Numbered from the stretch's first letter, positions 1 to 6,593 are shown. The stretch is 6,920 nucleotides of DNA from Gammaproteobacteria bacterium (GCA_030637945.1 DAOWFN010000206.1:1-6920); one strand, 5' to 3'. Notes: generated by a model not told the origin, from the sequence alone. Made by a program: numbers and translations.

Positions 1-302
1 GGATCGAAAGAAAGTCGGCTAGCAATAATCTCATCACCACAGATAAAACAAAGTCCGTACTCACCAGATTCTATACGCTGCAAGGCACCGTCGATTTTTA
101 TCAGTTGCTGCTGGCGCCTTCTGGCAGACTCCAGTGCCATCTGCTGAGTCTGCATAGCATCCATACGAGACAGCCGGCCTACTCTGGTTTGATCTAATAC
201 AACCGTCTCACCCGCTTCTTTAAGTTCATCCTCCAGTGCATGGAGCTCTGACTTAAGACCAAGCAGTTGCTTCCTTATTTTTTCAATGTCGATTTTATTC
301 AC
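1..302 (-). CDS. TraR/DksA family C4 zinc-finger protein (C-terminus cut by the window edge)
   Basis: About 100 codons are visible. The N-terminal part is Lys/Glu-rich and predicted to be helical. It is followed by the block LDQTRVGRLSRMDAMQ at about residues 36-51, the RRRQQQL helix (61-67), then RIESGEYGLCFICGDEI, with the first zinc-binding pair at C85 and C88. The second Cys pair expected about 17 residues later lies beyond position 1, so the zinc finger is incomplete here only because of the window. Family members of about 95-115 residues bind the secondary channel of RNA polymerase or resemble DksA; this one has not been tested. The start chosen is GTG at 302-300, because an in-frame stop lies upstream at 347-345 and the residues before the GTG look unlike the family. 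The Shine-Dalgarno signal is weak (GCGGG region). The gene follows the 88-residue unknown gene by 17 bp, so translation is probably coupled to an upstream transcript. Family assignment is firm; equivalence to true DksA is doubtful, because the protein is short and of the small TraR-like type. Confidence 0.88.
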   Translation of the reverse strand, partial: MNKIDIEKIRKQLLGLKSELHALEDELKEAGETVVLDQTRVGRLSRMDAMQTQQMALESARRRQQQLIKIDGALQRIESGEYGLCFICGDEIIASRLSFD

Positions 303-319
303 TACCCGCAGCTCACGAT

Positions 320-586
320 CTAGCGCCGTCTCGAGTCTCTGTAATCATGGTTAGCCTGTTCTACATCCTCTCTAACCTGCTCCCGGCTCCTTTCATATAC
401 CACCTCACGCCCCATTACAGAACCAGCATACGCAACACCGTTTGCTGTCGGCAATAACTCACACTTGACGCTATGGACGCCTTCACCTAAAACAACTTCG
501 ATCTTATCTTCTCGCTCACTAAAGACCACAACATCCATGGTTTTATCAGTTTCCGTAATACGTACCGTTATTTTCTTGTCGCTCAT
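320..586 (-). CDS. Conserved-looking hypothetical protein, 88 residues
   Basis: I do not recognise a named domain. The protein is small, soluble and charged, with no signal peptide or membrane segment. The first half alternates hydrophobic and charged residues like a beta sheet (KITVRIT, MDVVVFSE, KIEVVLGEG, HSVKCELLP). It then has a glycine-containing turn, AYAGSVMGREVVYERS (about 53-68), and a C-terminal basic, presumably helical tail ending in SRRR. There is one cysteine, in VKCEL. The ATG at 586-584 has a good Shine-Dalgarno sequence, AAGGGG (599-594), with 7 bp spacing, and codon use resembles its neighbours, so this is a real gene and not a shadow. It sits 21 bp after the CvfB-like gene and 17 bp before the TraR/DksA-like gene, which suggests a shared transcript and possibly a role linked to RNA or RNA polymerase. 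That functional link is inference only. Confidence 0.85.
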   Translation of the reverse strand: MSDKKITVRITETDKTMDVVVFSEREDKIEVVLGEGVHSVKCELLPTANGVAYAGSVMGREVVYERSREQVREDVEQANHDYRDSRRR

Positions 587-593
587 CAGAATA

Positions 594-599
594 CCCCTT
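594..599 (-). promoter_or_regulatory. Shine-Dalgarno sequence of the 88-residue unknown gene
   Basis: AAGGGG on the minus strand, 7 bp before the ATG at 586. It supports this start inside the 21-bp gap after the upstream gene. Confidence 0.7.
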
Positions 600-607
600 G
601 AAATAAT

Positions 608-1441
608 TTATTCGTTTAGTAAACGGATACCGTCCTTTTCGATGCTAATAATTCTTTTCTTGTATAAGCCACCGATAGCTTTTTTAAACGCGCCTTTACT
701 CATACCAAATAGATCAGAAATTAATTTAGGGTCAGACTTATCGTGCACCGGTGCAAAACCGTCTTGTTTTTTCAGATAATTTAAAATAATTTTTGCATAT
801 TTATCACGGGTCTCCTGGCCGCCCTGCAAACTCAGATCAATCTTTCCATCTGGTCGAATATGTTTGATAAATCCTTTTTTATATTGCCCAAAGCTCAAAC
901 GTTGATGCACTTCATTTTTATAAAGCACGCCCCAGTGGCTGTGGTTAACGATCGCTTTGTATCCCAGGTCAGTACTATTGGCGATGATAAGATCAACCGC
1001 TTGTTGCGGTTTAAAATCATGCGGCTTTTCATCATCAAGAAATTTGTCGATTTTAGATGAGGCTGTTATACGACCATCCAGACCGATATACAAATACACC
1101 AGATATGAATGCCCGACTTCCATCGGCCTGTGCTGTTCTGCAAACGGCACCAATACATCTTTGTCCAGACCCCAGTCTAAAAAAGCACCAACACCTGAAG
1201 TATCAACGACCTTTAGATACGCAAACTCACCCACAAGCGCCTTGGGCTCCTGATTTGTAGCCACAGGCCGGCCTTCGGAATCAAGATACAAAAACACTTC
1301 GACAGTATCGCCGACTTCCAGATCATCCGGTGCACACTTGTTTGGTAATAACACCTCGCCCAGATTCTCAGCGTCTACATAGAAACCAAACTCAACGTCT
1401 TTTACCACTTCTAATTCGTAAATCTTACCAATGCTAATCAT
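608..1441 (-). CDS. cvfB: CvfB/YitL-type RNA-binding protein with S1-like domains and C-terminal winged helix
   Basis: A 277-residue protein matching the layout of the CvfB/YitL family (COG2996 type). The N-terminal S1-like barrel spans about 1-65 (IGKIYELEVVKDVEFGFYVD, then GEVLLPNK). The second barrel spans about 66-135 (VGEFAYLKVVDTSGVGAFLD, GLDKDVLVPFAEQ, GHSYLVYLYI, GRITASSKI). A third S1 domain spans about 145-206 (DLGYKAIVNHSHWGVLYKNE, GKIDLSLQ). The C-terminal winged-helix domain, about 212-277, includes SDLFGMSKGAFKKAIGGLYK and ends at ISIEKDGIRLL. The family is known for RNA binding, with CvfB of Staphylococcus affecting virulence-gene expression; a cytoplasmic role in RNA metabolism is the likely function here. 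The ATG at 1441-1439 has only a weak GAGAA signal upstream, but the protein begins exactly at the domain edge. It appears to be the first gene of a three-gene cluster, with a TATAAT box about 40 bp upstream. Related proteins are sometimes labelled GntR-like because of the winged helix. Confidence 0.9.
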   Translation of the reverse strand: MISIGKIYELEVVKDVEFGFYVDAENLGEVLLPNKCAPDDLEVGDTVEVFLYLDSEGRPVATNQEPKALVGEFAYLKVVDTSGVGAFLDWGLDKDVLVPFAEQHRPMEVGHSYLVYLYIGLDGRITASSKIDKFLDDEKPHDFKPQQAVDLIIANSTDLGYKAIVNHSHWGVLYKNEVHQRLSFGQYKKGFIKHIRPDGKIDLSLQGGQETRDKYAKIILNYLKKQDGFAPVHDKSDPKLISDLFGMSKGAFKKAIGGLYKKRIISIEKDGIRLLNE

Positions 1442-1478
1442 TATGTTTTCTCAACAACAAATACCATGCAATGTAAGC

Positions 1479-1484
1479 ATTATA
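1479..1484 (-). promoter_or_regulatory. Putative -10 box (TATAAT) of the cvfB-like cluster
   Basis: A perfect TATAAT on the minus strand (ATTATA on plus), whose implied transcript start near 1472 leaves a leader of about 30 bases before the ATG at 1441. No good -35 hexamer is seen at 16-18 bp spacing (the positions read GCGGCT or similar), so the promoter may need an activator or rely on the -10 region. The box overlaps one arm of the dyad at 1481-1497. Confidence 0.5.
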
Positions 1485-1497
1485 CAGACACTGTATA
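1481..1497. promoter_or_regulatory. Operator-like perfect dyad overlapping the cvfB-like -10 box
   Basis: TATACAG-ACA-CTGTATA is a perfect inverted repeat of two 7-base arms around a 3-base centre. Four of its bases (1481-1484) belong to the TATAAT box, the position a repressor would use to block polymerase. No regulator is identified; it is not a LexA box, since it lacks CTG-N10-CAG. Confidence 0.4.
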
Positions 1498-1552
1498 TAT
1501 AAGCCGCTTAAAAGAGGAATGGTATTACTTAAGGAAAACCACATACTTTTCT

Positions 1553-1661
1553 CGTCATGCCGGCATGTTTCTAGCCGGTATCCATCTAGCAGATTACTCA
1601 TTACTACAACCTAGTTATTTACTTATGCATAAATTCCGGCTAAAAGCACGCCGGAATGACG
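1553..1661. repeat. REP/MITE-like palindromic element, about 109 bp
   Basis: The left end (1553-1585) begins CGTCATGCCGGCATG and the right end read on the minus strand (1661-1629) begins CGTCATTCCGGCGTG. The two 33-base ends agree at 26 positions. Each end also contains its own CCGGC...GCCGG hairpin (left: CCGGC at 1560-1564, GCCGG at 1574-1578), so each arm can fold alone as well as pair with the other, as in REP pairs (BIMEs). The centre (about 1586-1628) is AT-rich and does not code. No clear target duplication flanks it. Motifs of the form CGTCATTCCGGC...GCCGGAAT are, as I recall, common intergenic repeats in proteobacterial genomes; copy number here cannot be seen. Confidence 0.75.
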
Positions 1662-1781
1662 ATACATAAAAATACATCTTTATCAGGAAACAGTTCATCT
1701 ATTCGCATTAGGAATAACTAATATTCTATTTAACCCGATTATCTTTTAAAAAATATACGTTAGCCTCTCATACAACCTGTT

Positions 1782-1789
1782 AAAGGAGA
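1782..1789 (+). promoter_or_regulatory. Strong Shine-Dalgarno sequence of the YceI-family gene
   Basis: AAAGGAGA lies 6 bp before the ATG at 1796. It fixes this start and suggests efficient translation. Confidence 0.8.
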
Positions 1790-1795
1790 CTATCA

Positions 1796-2491
1796 ATGAA
1801 TATTTTTTTGAGCTTACTACAGAAGCAAAGTAAAAGACGTTCAGCAGTATACTTCGTTAGTTTATGGTTATTACTTGCATCACCGGCTAGCGCAGTAGAT
1901 TTACAGTGCAATCTCGCTGAAAACACGCAAATAAGACCTGCTGTCATAGCCGCTATAATGGATGCAGCAGACAAGGGCTACCTTTATTACGTAGATAACA
2001 GCACTTCCAACGTTGCTTTTAAGGTAGATCATTTCCCCTTTAGCACGCTCGAAGGTTCTTTCGATAAATTTCAGGGCGGCCTTGCCTTGCCAACTGAAGC
2101 CGAACACTCCAAACAGGCCTTGTTTGTAATAAAAACAAACAGTGTTGTCACAGGTGATAATGATATGGATGATTACCTTAAGAGTTCAGCGTTTTTTAAT
2201 GCTATTAAATTTCCCGAAATTATATTTGTTAGCACAGGTTTCGAGTGGATAGATGAATCAACAGCACGGCTGCATGGCAAGCTCACGCTTCATGGCACAA
2301 CAAAACCATTAGTATTTAACTTGCATATCGACACTAGTGAAAACTACGATGTCGATAAAAACCAGATAATGACCATAATCGCCACTGCAGAAATTCATCG
2401 CTCAGATTTTGGCATGGACGAACTGCAGATATTTATCAGCGATACCGTAACGTTCAATCTGAAAATGAGAGCATCTCGCGTAGGCAGTTAA
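1796..2491 (+). CDS. Exported YceI-family (lipocalin-like) protein
   Basis: 231 residues. The N-terminus carries KRRS followed by a hydrophobic stretch (about 17-28) and a signal peptidase I site after ASPASA (A33), so the product is probably periplasmic. The YceI domain begins at about residue 63. The family's features are visible in order: YYVDNSTSNVAFKVDHF, FSTLEGSFDKFQGGL, TNSVVTGDNDMDDYLKS, FFNAIKFPEIIFVST, KLTLHGTTKPLVFNL, and a terminal IHRSDFGMDE followed by the final strands. The family folds as an extended beta barrel that can hold an isoprenoid lipid; the ligand here is unknown. Unusual is a stretch of about 28 residues between the cleavage site and the barrel (34-61), partly amphipathic, with the only cysteine (C38). 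No lipobox is present, so it is not a lipoprotein. It stands alone: divergent from the cvfB-like cluster and convergent with hrpA. Confidence 0.9.
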   Translation: MNIFLSLLQKQSKRRSAVYFVSLWLLLASPASAVDLQCNLAENTQIRPAVIAAIMDAADKGYLYYVDNSTSNVAFKVDHFPFSTLEGSFDKFQGGLALPTEAEHSKQALFVIKTNSVVTGDNDMDDYLKSSAFFNAIKFPEIIFVSTGFEWIDESTARLHGKLTLHGTTKPLVFNLHIDTSENYDVDKNQIMTIIATAEIHRSDFGMDELQIFISDTVTFNLKMRASRVGS

Positions 2492-2519
2492 ACAGCATAA
2501 AGATTAGATACTAAAACAA

Positions 2520-5500
2520 CTAGGCATCTGATAATGCATTCCAGTATGTTTTTAACCTTTTTTCGGAGACAGGAAACTTTGTTTTGAGCTCCTGCGCAAA
2601 AAGAGAAACACGGTACTCTTCCAGCATCCATCGGTAGTGATTGAGCTGTTCAGAATCAATATGCTGTTTCACCAGTGACTCATGTCGCTTCACGTATTCG
2701 TCCCACAGTTTTGAAAACTCTATCCTGGACTGTCGATCACGTGTCGCATTCCCCTGTGATTTATCAAAACGTTTTTTTATGGCCGTCAGATATCGAGGAT
2801 ATTGCCGTAACCATTGCTGATCGATAACTGTGATGAAGTTTTTTGGAAACAGATAATTAATCTGCAGCTGGATATCCGTTACCGTATCAAGCTGCGTCAA
2901 CGATGGATTTTTCATTATTTTTTTTATCGCCCGATACTCATCCAGGATACTTGATAACAGACCGCTCCATCGTTTAACACTTTCGTGCAACTCAGCCTTT
3001 CCTTTTTCGAGCCGAGAATAAAATTCTTTCTCAGAGCGGATATCCTCATATAAAAAAACATCATCGATGGTTTTATTAATAATATCCATCTTAAGATCAT
3101 CACAACGGCCAAAATCGGTGTACTTTAAACAAAGATTTTGAGCGTCGGGAATAGATTTTTTTAAATGTTTTATCTGCTCAGGCAAGGCATTGATATAAAG
3201 CTGCCTTAATGCTTTATGGGTTTCACTGGCTGCGGCCTTCTTACTTTCCAGCGCCCGAAGATTGACCTGCTTGCCTTCTTTGACTAACGCCGGATACGCT
3301 TTGATAGAAATACCCTGCATACTGATCTCGACTGTTTCACACAGCTTGTCGAGAATATCCGGCATAACATTTTTCTGGCCATACACTTCATCTTGATCGA
3401 TTTCAGATTCTTCTTCGATCGACTCATCTGCATTTCCTGACAAACTATTTTTTATCGATTGCAGGTTACGCCCTTCTTCGATCACACCACCATCAGAGCC
3501 GATCACTCTGAAATTCATCAGCAAGTGATCACTTATATTGTTTATATCCCAGGCGTCATATGGAATCTGTACGCCTGTCATTTTTTTAAGATGGCCGGCC
3601 ACCGCCGAGCACAGAGCGACATCTGATGGCTGCAGCGCTTCGACACAGGCTTCTGCATAGTTTGGTGCCGGAACGAAATTTTTCCGTAATTGTTTTGGCA
3701 GCGATTTAATCAATGCAACGATCTTTTCCTGCAACAGACCGGGGATAAGCCATTCGCATCGCTGCGGGTTTAACATATGAAGTCCCGCCACAGGTGTTAC
3801 CAATGTGATACCGTCACAGTGATTACGCGGATCAAAGTGATATTCGACAGGAAATCGCGAACCATTCATCTCCAGATAATCAGGAAATGATGTTTCTGAT
3901 ACCAGAGTGGCGTCATCACGCATCAAGTCTTCGGCTGATAGAAACAGCGCCTTCGCCTCATCAGGATTAAGACGCGACCATTTATCTAATTGTGGGCCAC
4001 TAAAGATACCATCCGGTAGATGCTGTTCATAAAAATCATATAAAACATTTTCATCGACGATGATGTCGCGTCGCCGTGATTTTGCTTCCAGTGTTTCCAG
4101 CTCTTCGACTAGTTTCCGATTATGCAGATAGAATGCCGCCTTACTTACAAGGTCTCCTTCTATAAGTGCAGAGCGAATAAAAATCTCTTTCGCTTCAGCA
4201 GGATTTATTCGTCCGTAATTTATCTTTTTATCGGCATATATGATTAACCCATACAGTGTTGACTGCTCATACGCGACCACCTGAGAACGTTTTTTCTCCC
4301 AATGCGGATTACTGTAATGCCGTTTAAGCAGATGCTTTGCTTTTGATTCTATCCACTGTACATCAATCTTTGCGTTGATTCGTGCGTATACCTTTGATGT
4401 CTCTACGATCTCTGCAGCCATGATCCATTGCGGTGGTGATTTAAATAATGCCGAGCCAGGAAATACATTAAACTTTTTATTTCGCGCACCTAAAAACTCT
4501 TTTCCTTCATCTCTAGTTCCGATATTTGCCAACAGGCCTATCAGTAATGATTGATGAATCTGATCATACGATGCCGCCGTTGTATTCAGTGCTAACTTTA
4601 AATTCGACAGCATACGTTTTATCTGATTGTGCGTATCTATCCACTCACGCATTCGCATCCATGATATAAAATTTTTCTTGCACCACTTGCGTAACTGATT
4701 GCCAGATAACTCCTTCTTTTCTGAGTGATAGGCGTCCCAGAGATTGATATAAAAAATAAAGTCTGACAGCTTGTCTTTGAACGCAGCATGTTTTTCGTCA
4801 GCAGCCTGCTGTCTATCAAGTGGACGCTCGCGCGGATCTTGCGTAGCTAGCGCTGAAACGATGATCAACACTTCGCTCAAAGCATTTTCATTCTTAGCCT
4901 GCAGCAACATGCGGGCAAGTTTTGGGTCAATCGGGAAATGCGCAAGATGTTTGCCAATCTTGGTAATTTTATTAGCGCTATCGATTGCGCCCAATTCAAA
5001 TAATAATTTATAACCATCATTAACAAGCCTGTCTTCAGGCGGTTCTACAAATGGAAAATCATCGATATATCCAAGCCGCGAATTCTCCATCTGTAATATT
5101 ACAGAGGCGAGATTGGTTCGCTGGATTTCCGGCTCAGTAAATTCCTGGCGTTGGTCAAAATCATCTTCATCGTATAGACGGATACAGATTCCATCTGACA
5201 GACGGCCACAACGTCCCTTGCGTTGGTTAGCTGAAGCTTGCGAGATTTTTTCAATCGGTAAACGCTGAATTTTACTGCGCCACGAATAACGTGAGATCCT
5301 GGCAACGCCAGAATCGATTACATATTTTATACCGGGGACGGTTAAAGAGGTTTCTGCAACATTAGTCGCCAGAATGATGCGGCGTTTATTTGATGGATGA
5401 AAAATCCGGTTCTGCTCAACGTTCGATAAACGCGCGAGCAACGGCAATACTTCCGTATTATCCAGCGCCCTATTACTTACTTCTTTAGACAGCGCGTCTG

Positions 5501-6395
5501 CCGTTTCACGTATGTCTCTTTCGCCGCTTAAGAAAACAAGAATATCGCCACGATCAATGTTTGAAAGCTCATTAACAGCATCAACAATACCTTGCTGCAA
5601 GCTTTTTTTCTCTTCCATATCAGCCTTCTGGTATGGGCGATACCGCACTTCCACAGGATAGGTACGTCCTGAAACATTAACAACAGGCGCATCATCAAAG
5701 TGTTTTGAAAAGCGGTCCGGATCAATCGTCGCAGATGTAATAATAATTTTCAGATCTTTACGCTTTTTCGTGAGTCGCTTTAAATAACCGAGCAGGAAAT
5801 CGATATTCAGGCTCCGCTCGTGCGCCTCATCGATAATGATGGTGTCATATTGATTTAAAAAAGGATCATGATGGCATTCAGCAAGTAAGATGCCATCCGT
5901 CATCAGCTTGATATAACTTCTATCGTTTGATTTATCGGTGAATCGTACTTTAAAACCAACCTCATTTCCTGGCTCGGTATTTAATTCTTCTGCGATGCGC
6001 TGACTTACCGCACGGGCAGCAAGGCGGCGCGGCTGTGTGTGCCCTATCTTCCCTCTTATACCCAGGCCAATATCAAGACATATTTTTGGCAATTGCGTGG
6101 TCTTACCCGATCCGGTCTCACCACATAAAATCGTCACCTGATTTTCTAAAATGGTTTTTTTTATGAGATCACTTTTTTGTGCAATCGGTAATTCACAAGG
6201 ATAGCTAATTACAGGTAGGTGCTGTTTTCGCGATTCTACAGTAGTGATAGACTGTTCGATTTCTTTAATCAGTTGTTTAAGCGCCTGATTATCACCTTGT
6301 TTCGCCTGTTTGATTTTTTGCAGACGGCGTCGAAAACGGAACACATCTCTCAACATGCATTCATTAAGTCGACTATTGAGCGGTTGTATGTCCAA
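2520..6395 (-). CDS. hrpA: ATP-dependent DEAH-box RNA helicase HrpA
   Basis: 1291 residues, close to the roughly 1300 of E. coli HrpA, and uninterrupted. Motifs in order: I GETGSGKTTQ (92-101, with K98), Ia TQPRRLAARAV (120-130), II DEAH (189-192), III SAT (221-223), IV ILVFLSGERD (285-294), V TNVAETSLTVPG (344-355), VI QRKGRCGR (391-398). A helicase-associated HA2 domain follows (about 455-555), then an OB-like region (about 610-700), and a long C-terminal DUF3418-type region (about 715-1285). HrpA proteins are cytoplasmic RNA-stimulated ATPases; E. coli HrpA has been linked to mRNA processing and rescue of stalled or collided ribosomes. The start is TTG at 6395-6393: the stop upstream at 6425-6423 leaves no in-frame ATG before it, and residues 5-22 align well by eye with the remembered E. 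coli N-terminus. No clear Shine-Dalgarno sequence is present. The alternative ATG at 6356 would remove 13 conserved-looking residues. The gene is monocistronic in this window. Confidence 0.96.
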   Translation of the reverse strand: MDIQPLNSRLNECMLRDVFRFRRRLQKIKQAKQGDNQALKQLIKEIEQSITTVESRKQHLPVISYPCELPIAQKSDLIKKTILENQVTILCGETGSGKTTQLPKICLDIGLGIRGKIGHTQPRRLAARAVSQRIAEELNTEPGNEVGFKVRFTDKSNDRSYIKLMTDGILLAECHHDPFLNQYDTIIIDEAHERSLNIDFLLGYLKRLTKKRKDLKIIITSATIDPDRFSKHFDDAPVVNVSGRTYPVEVRYRPYQKADMEEKKSLQQGIVDAVNELSNIDRGDILVFLSGERDIRETADALSKEVSNRALDNTEVLPLLARLSNVEQNRIFHPSNKRRIILATNVAETSLTVPGIKYVIDSGVARISRYSWRSKIQRLPIEKISQASANQRKGRCGRLSDGICIRLYDEDDFDQRQEFTEPEIQRTNLASVILQMENSRLGYIDDFPFVEPPEDRLVNDGYKLLFELGAIDSANKITKIGKHLAHFPIDPKLARMLLQAKNENALSEVLIIVSALATQDPRERPLDRQQAADEKHAAFKDKLSDFIFYINLWDAYHSEKKELSGNQLRKWCKKNFISWMRMREWIDTHNQIKRMLSNLKLALNTTAASYDQIHQSLLIGLLANIGTRDEGKEFLGARNKKFNVFPGSALFKSPPQWIMAAEIVETSKVYARINAKIDVQWIESKAKHLLKRHYSNPHWEKKRSQVVAYEQSTLYGLIIYADKKINYGRINPAEAKEIFIRSALIEGDLVSKAAFYLHNRKLVEELETLEAKSRRRDIIVDENVLYDFYEQHLPDGIFSGPQLDKWSRLNPDEAKALFLSAEDLMRDDATLVSETSFPDYLEMNGSRFPVEYHFDPRNHCDGITLVTPVAGLHMLNPQRCEWLIPGLLQEKIVALIKSLPKQLRKNFVPAPNYAEACVEALQPSDVALCSAVAGHLKKMTGVQIPYDAWDINNISDHLLMNFRVIGSDGGVIEEGRNLQSIKNSLSGNADESIEEESEIDQDEVYGQKNVMPDILDKLCETVEISMQGISIKAYPALVKEGKQVNLRALESKKAAASETHKALRQLYINALPEQIKHLKKSIPDAQNLCLKYTDFGRCDDLKMDIINKTIDDVFLYEDIRSEKEFYSRLEKGKAELHESVKRWSGLLSSILDEYRAIKKIMKNPSLTQLDTVTDIQLQINYLFPKNFITVIDQQWLRQYPRYLTAIKKRFDKSQGNATRDRQSRIEFSKLWDEYVKRHESLVKQHIDSEQLNHYRWMLEEYRVSLFAQELKTKFPVSEKRLKTYWNALSDA

Positions 6396-6425
6396 GCGTA
6401 AATATGTGGAAATAGCAAAAGGCTA

Positions 6426-6431
6426 ATTGTA
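6426..6431 (-). promoter_or_regulatory. Possible -10 box (TACAAT) of hrpA
   Basis: TACAAT on the minus strand matches five of six -10 positions and would give a leader of about 20-25 bases before the TTG at 6395. No acceptable -35 box is found at normal spacing (TTGTCC at 6460-6455 is 23 bp away), so support is weak. Confidence 0.3.
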
Positions 6432-6460
6432 TCAGCCCTTTAACTAGCAGTCGGGGACAA

Positions 6461-6476
6461 ATTATTTAATAAAGGA
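6461..6476. repeat. Copy 1 of a 16-bp direct repeat in the hrpA-pilH intergenic region
   Basis: ATTATTTAATAAAGGA, identical to the sequence at 6561-6576 and offset by exactly 100 bp. The first ten bases contain an ATTA-TT-TAAT inverted repeat. This copy has no start codon just downstream, so its AAAGGA end is not a ribosome binding site. Confidence 0.6.
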
Positions 6477-6530
6477 TATTAAAAATTAGATTAATTCTTG
6501 TCATTTAGCAATCAAAGTAAAAACAGTGTC

Positions 6531-6536
6531 TATACT
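6531..6536 (+). promoter_or_regulatory. Putative -10 box (TATACT) of pilH
   Basis: TATACT fits the -10 consensus at five of six positions and would give a leader of about 50 bases before the ATG at 6594. TTGTCA (6498-6503) resembles a -35 box but is 27 bp away, too far for sigma-70; nothing good lies at 16-18 bp. The box is immediately preceded by ACAGTGTC, a sequence also found at the cvfB-like promoter. Confidence 0.35.
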
Positions 6537-6560
6537 AGTAATAAGTAGTAAAGCTACGCG

Positions 6561-6576
6561 ATTATTTAATAAAGGA
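6561..6576. repeat. Copy 2 of the 16-bp direct repeat, in the pilH leader
   Basis: Identical to 6461-6476. It lies inside the predicted 5' untranslated leader of pilH, and its AAAGGA end begins a tandem pair of AAAGGAATAG units (6571-6580 and 6582-6591). Confidence 0.6.
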
Positions 6577-6581
6577 ATAGA

Positions 6582-6587
6582 AAAGGA
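6582..6587 (+). promoter_or_regulatory. Shine-Dalgarno sequence of pilH
   Basis: AAAGGA ends 6 bp before the ATG at 6594. An identical AAAGGA lies 11 bp further upstream (6571-6576), too far to serve this start directly. Confidence 0.7.
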
Positions 6588-6593
6588 ATAGAT

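Larger units (their letters stand above)
1442..1795. other. 354-bp divergent intergenic region between the cvfB-like gene and the YceI-family gene
   Basis: An AT-rich region without a credible gene. From left to right it holds the minus-strand -10 box and dyad (1479-1497), a REP/MITE-like element (1553-1661), then about 130 bp that should contain the promoter of the YceI-family gene. In that last part only weak candidates are visible: TTAACC (1730-1735) and TATACG (1754-1759) at 18 bp spacing, and a small GAATA/TATTC inverted repeat at 1712-1726. I would not call a promoter for the plus strand with confidence. Confidence 0.7.

Noticed and set aside
465..779. Open frame of 104 codons on the plus strand
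   Set aside because: It lies antisense to two well-supported minus-strand genes and has a hydrophobic, serine-rich composition typical of antisense reading. Other short frames at 860-1260, 1780-2107, 2924-3112, 4637-5013, 5099-5305, 5528-5725 and 6219-6401 are shadows for the same reason.
1491..1506. LexA/SOS-like box (CTGTATATATAAGCCG)
   Set aside because: The left half matches the E. coli SOS box well, but the required CAG at the right end is CCG, so CTG-N10-CAG is not satisfied.
1466..1669. Open frame of 67 codons on the plus strand across the repeat element
   Set aside because: It has no ribosome binding site, and more than half of it is the palindromic element read as protein.
2492..2519. 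Terminator between the convergent YceI-family gene and hrpA
   Set aside because: The 28-bp gap has no inverted repeat or T-tract; termination may occur inside the opposing coding regions or by Rho.
5203..5225. HrpA motif VI reading QRKGRCGR instead of the common QRAGR(C)GR of other DEAH helicases
   Set aside because: To my recollection this form is normal in HrpA proteins, so it is not a defect. All catalytic motifs are present.
6417..6441. Hairpin AAAAGGCT...AGCCCTTT downstream-looking at the hrpA leader
   Set aside because: The stem has only four GC-containing pairs before an A-C mismatch and is not followed by a T-run. It also overlaps the possible hrpA -10 box, so it is not a credible terminator.
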